Origin: JAJZSS01 sp964463505
Lineage (GTDB): Bacteria; Chloroflexota; Anaerolineae; Anaerolineales; UBA4823
Reading direction: 5' to 3'
DNA: 24,064 bases
Assembly (NCBI GenBank): GCA_964463505.1
Contig: CAYXDC010000051.1
Span: forward strand, 1 to 24,064
The notes under the pieces are model-generated. The model saw nothing but the letters and a program-made list of their open reading frames with translations. It was not told the DNA's origin and did no database searches. The translations under genes and the position numbers were made by a program. Shown here one piece after another: positions 23,640 through 24,064 of this stretch; within the stretch, counting starts at the first letter, position 1; each line of letters starts with the position of its first letter.

Positions 23640-24064
23640 TCAGTCCAGAGCATCTTCAAAAGCCTGGCGCAGGTCGGCTTCGCTCACCCGGCCCAGCCAT
23701 TGCTTAATGATTTTACCATCCTCATCCACCAAGAACAGGTGCGGCTGGACACGGTAACCCAGCGCCGATTTAAAGGGGTCTGTGTTCGGGTCGTCGATAT
23801 CCAAATAGACGAAATTCATGCGGTCGGAATATTCTGCTTCCAGCCCATGCACGATGGGCGCCAGCGAGCGGCAGGTTCCTCACCAGAAGGCAAAGAACTC
23901 CACCAGCTGGATCTCCCCCGAGGACAGCTGGGCTGTGCCGGGGTCGCTGGCCTCCAGACCGGCCTTGATGGTATTGCGGGTTGCCGGCGGGGTGGCCTCG
24001 GCGGGTGTCTCGGTGGGATTGGCGCTTGCCTGGTTCTCCAGCGCCGGTAAAAACTGCGTCTGCT
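23640..24064 (-). CDS. Thioredoxin-like protein, probable selenoprotein with UxxC active site (partial)
   Basis: The 5' end lies beyond the window; 140 residues are visible once TGA at 23882-23880 is read as selenocysteine. In order: a Thr/Pro/Ala-rich linker (about 15-30 of the visible part), typical of exported lipoprotein or membrane-anchored thioredoxins, a first strand QLVEFFAFW, then [TGA]-GTC, then RSLAPIVHGLEAEY, the YLDIDDPN strand, and the cis-Pro region YRVQPHLFLVD. In ordinary relatives the TGA position is the first Cys of CxxC. The frame is unbroken on both sides, and a SECIS-like hairpin follows. TGA ends other genes here, so the code itself is not altered. The alternative is a Cys-to-stop nonsense change. 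Starting at GTG 23852 would leave 70 residues without the active site. Confidence 0.82.
23843..23859 (-). promoter_or_regulatory. Candidate bacterial SECIS element
   Basis: On the mRNA, GCCCAU (23859-23854) pairs perfectly with AUGGGC (23848-23843) around the loop CGUGC. The stem starts 20 nt after the UGA and the loop 26 nt after it. Described bacterial SECIS elements have the loop 16-37 nt downstream of UGA and a G among its first two loop bases; both hold. CUGC and GCAG further out can extend the structure. No other role for it in the coding sequence is apparent. Confidence 0.65.

Noticed and set aside
23640..23852. A 70-residue frame starting at GTG 23852 as a complete gene
   Set aside because: It starts after the thioredoxin active site and has no ribosome site. 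The same frame continues upstream through the TGA with clear thioredoxin sequence.

Overview
The window is a 24 kb bacterial chromosome segment with a GC-rich core and two AT-richer patches (about 14.6-15.5 kb and 16.9-17.8 kb). No rRNA or other taxonomic marker is present. Gene content (DUF4432 epimerase-like protein, zinc-ribbon rhomboid, DUF362 protein, lipoprotein-like thioredoxin with a Thr/Pro-rich linker) and the dispersed palindromes resemble Chloroflexota of the Anaerolineae type. That assignment is an inference from gene flavour, not a measurement.

Layout. 0.1-2.3 kb, minus strand: a rhomboid protease with an N-terminal zinc ribbon and a DUF4432 aldose-epimerase-like protein. 2.4-6.2 kb, plus strand: an overlapping operon of a TetR regulator, an ABC ATPase and two ABC-2 permeases, with a strong promoter followed by two tandem palindromic operators and closed by a terminator. 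6.3-9.0 kb: a Yip1-like membrane protein, a zinc-ribbon protein (minus) and a two-domain VOC protein. 9.0-11.3 kb: an ABC-F ATPase flanked by two copies of a dispersed repeat and preceded by a truncated PIN-domain gene. 11.4-14.6 kb, minus strand: a copper-efflux operon csoR-copZ-copA with a clear promoter and a CsoR-type operator. 14.65-15.3 kb: a MntA/HepT toxin-antitoxin pair. 15.3-17.8 kb: a decayed accessory zone with a broken transposase gene and three gene remnants. 17.8-20.8 kb, minus strand: DUF362 protein, flippase-like membrane protein and PHP phosphoesterase, almost without gaps. 21.1-23.1 kb: psuK-psuG for pseudouridine breakdown. 23.1-24.06 kb, minus strand: a GNAT acetyltransferase downstream of a thioredoxin-like gene that runs off the window.

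Most notable point. The thioredoxin-like gene at the right edge has an in-frame TGA exactly where the first cysteine of the CxxC active site belongs (F-W-[TGA]-G-T-C). A perfect 6-bp stem with a CGUGC loop follows 20 nt after this TGA, which fits the bacterial SECIS pattern. It is best read as a selenoprotein with a UxxC redox site. A gene caller would miss this or reduce it to a 70-residue ORF starting after the active site.
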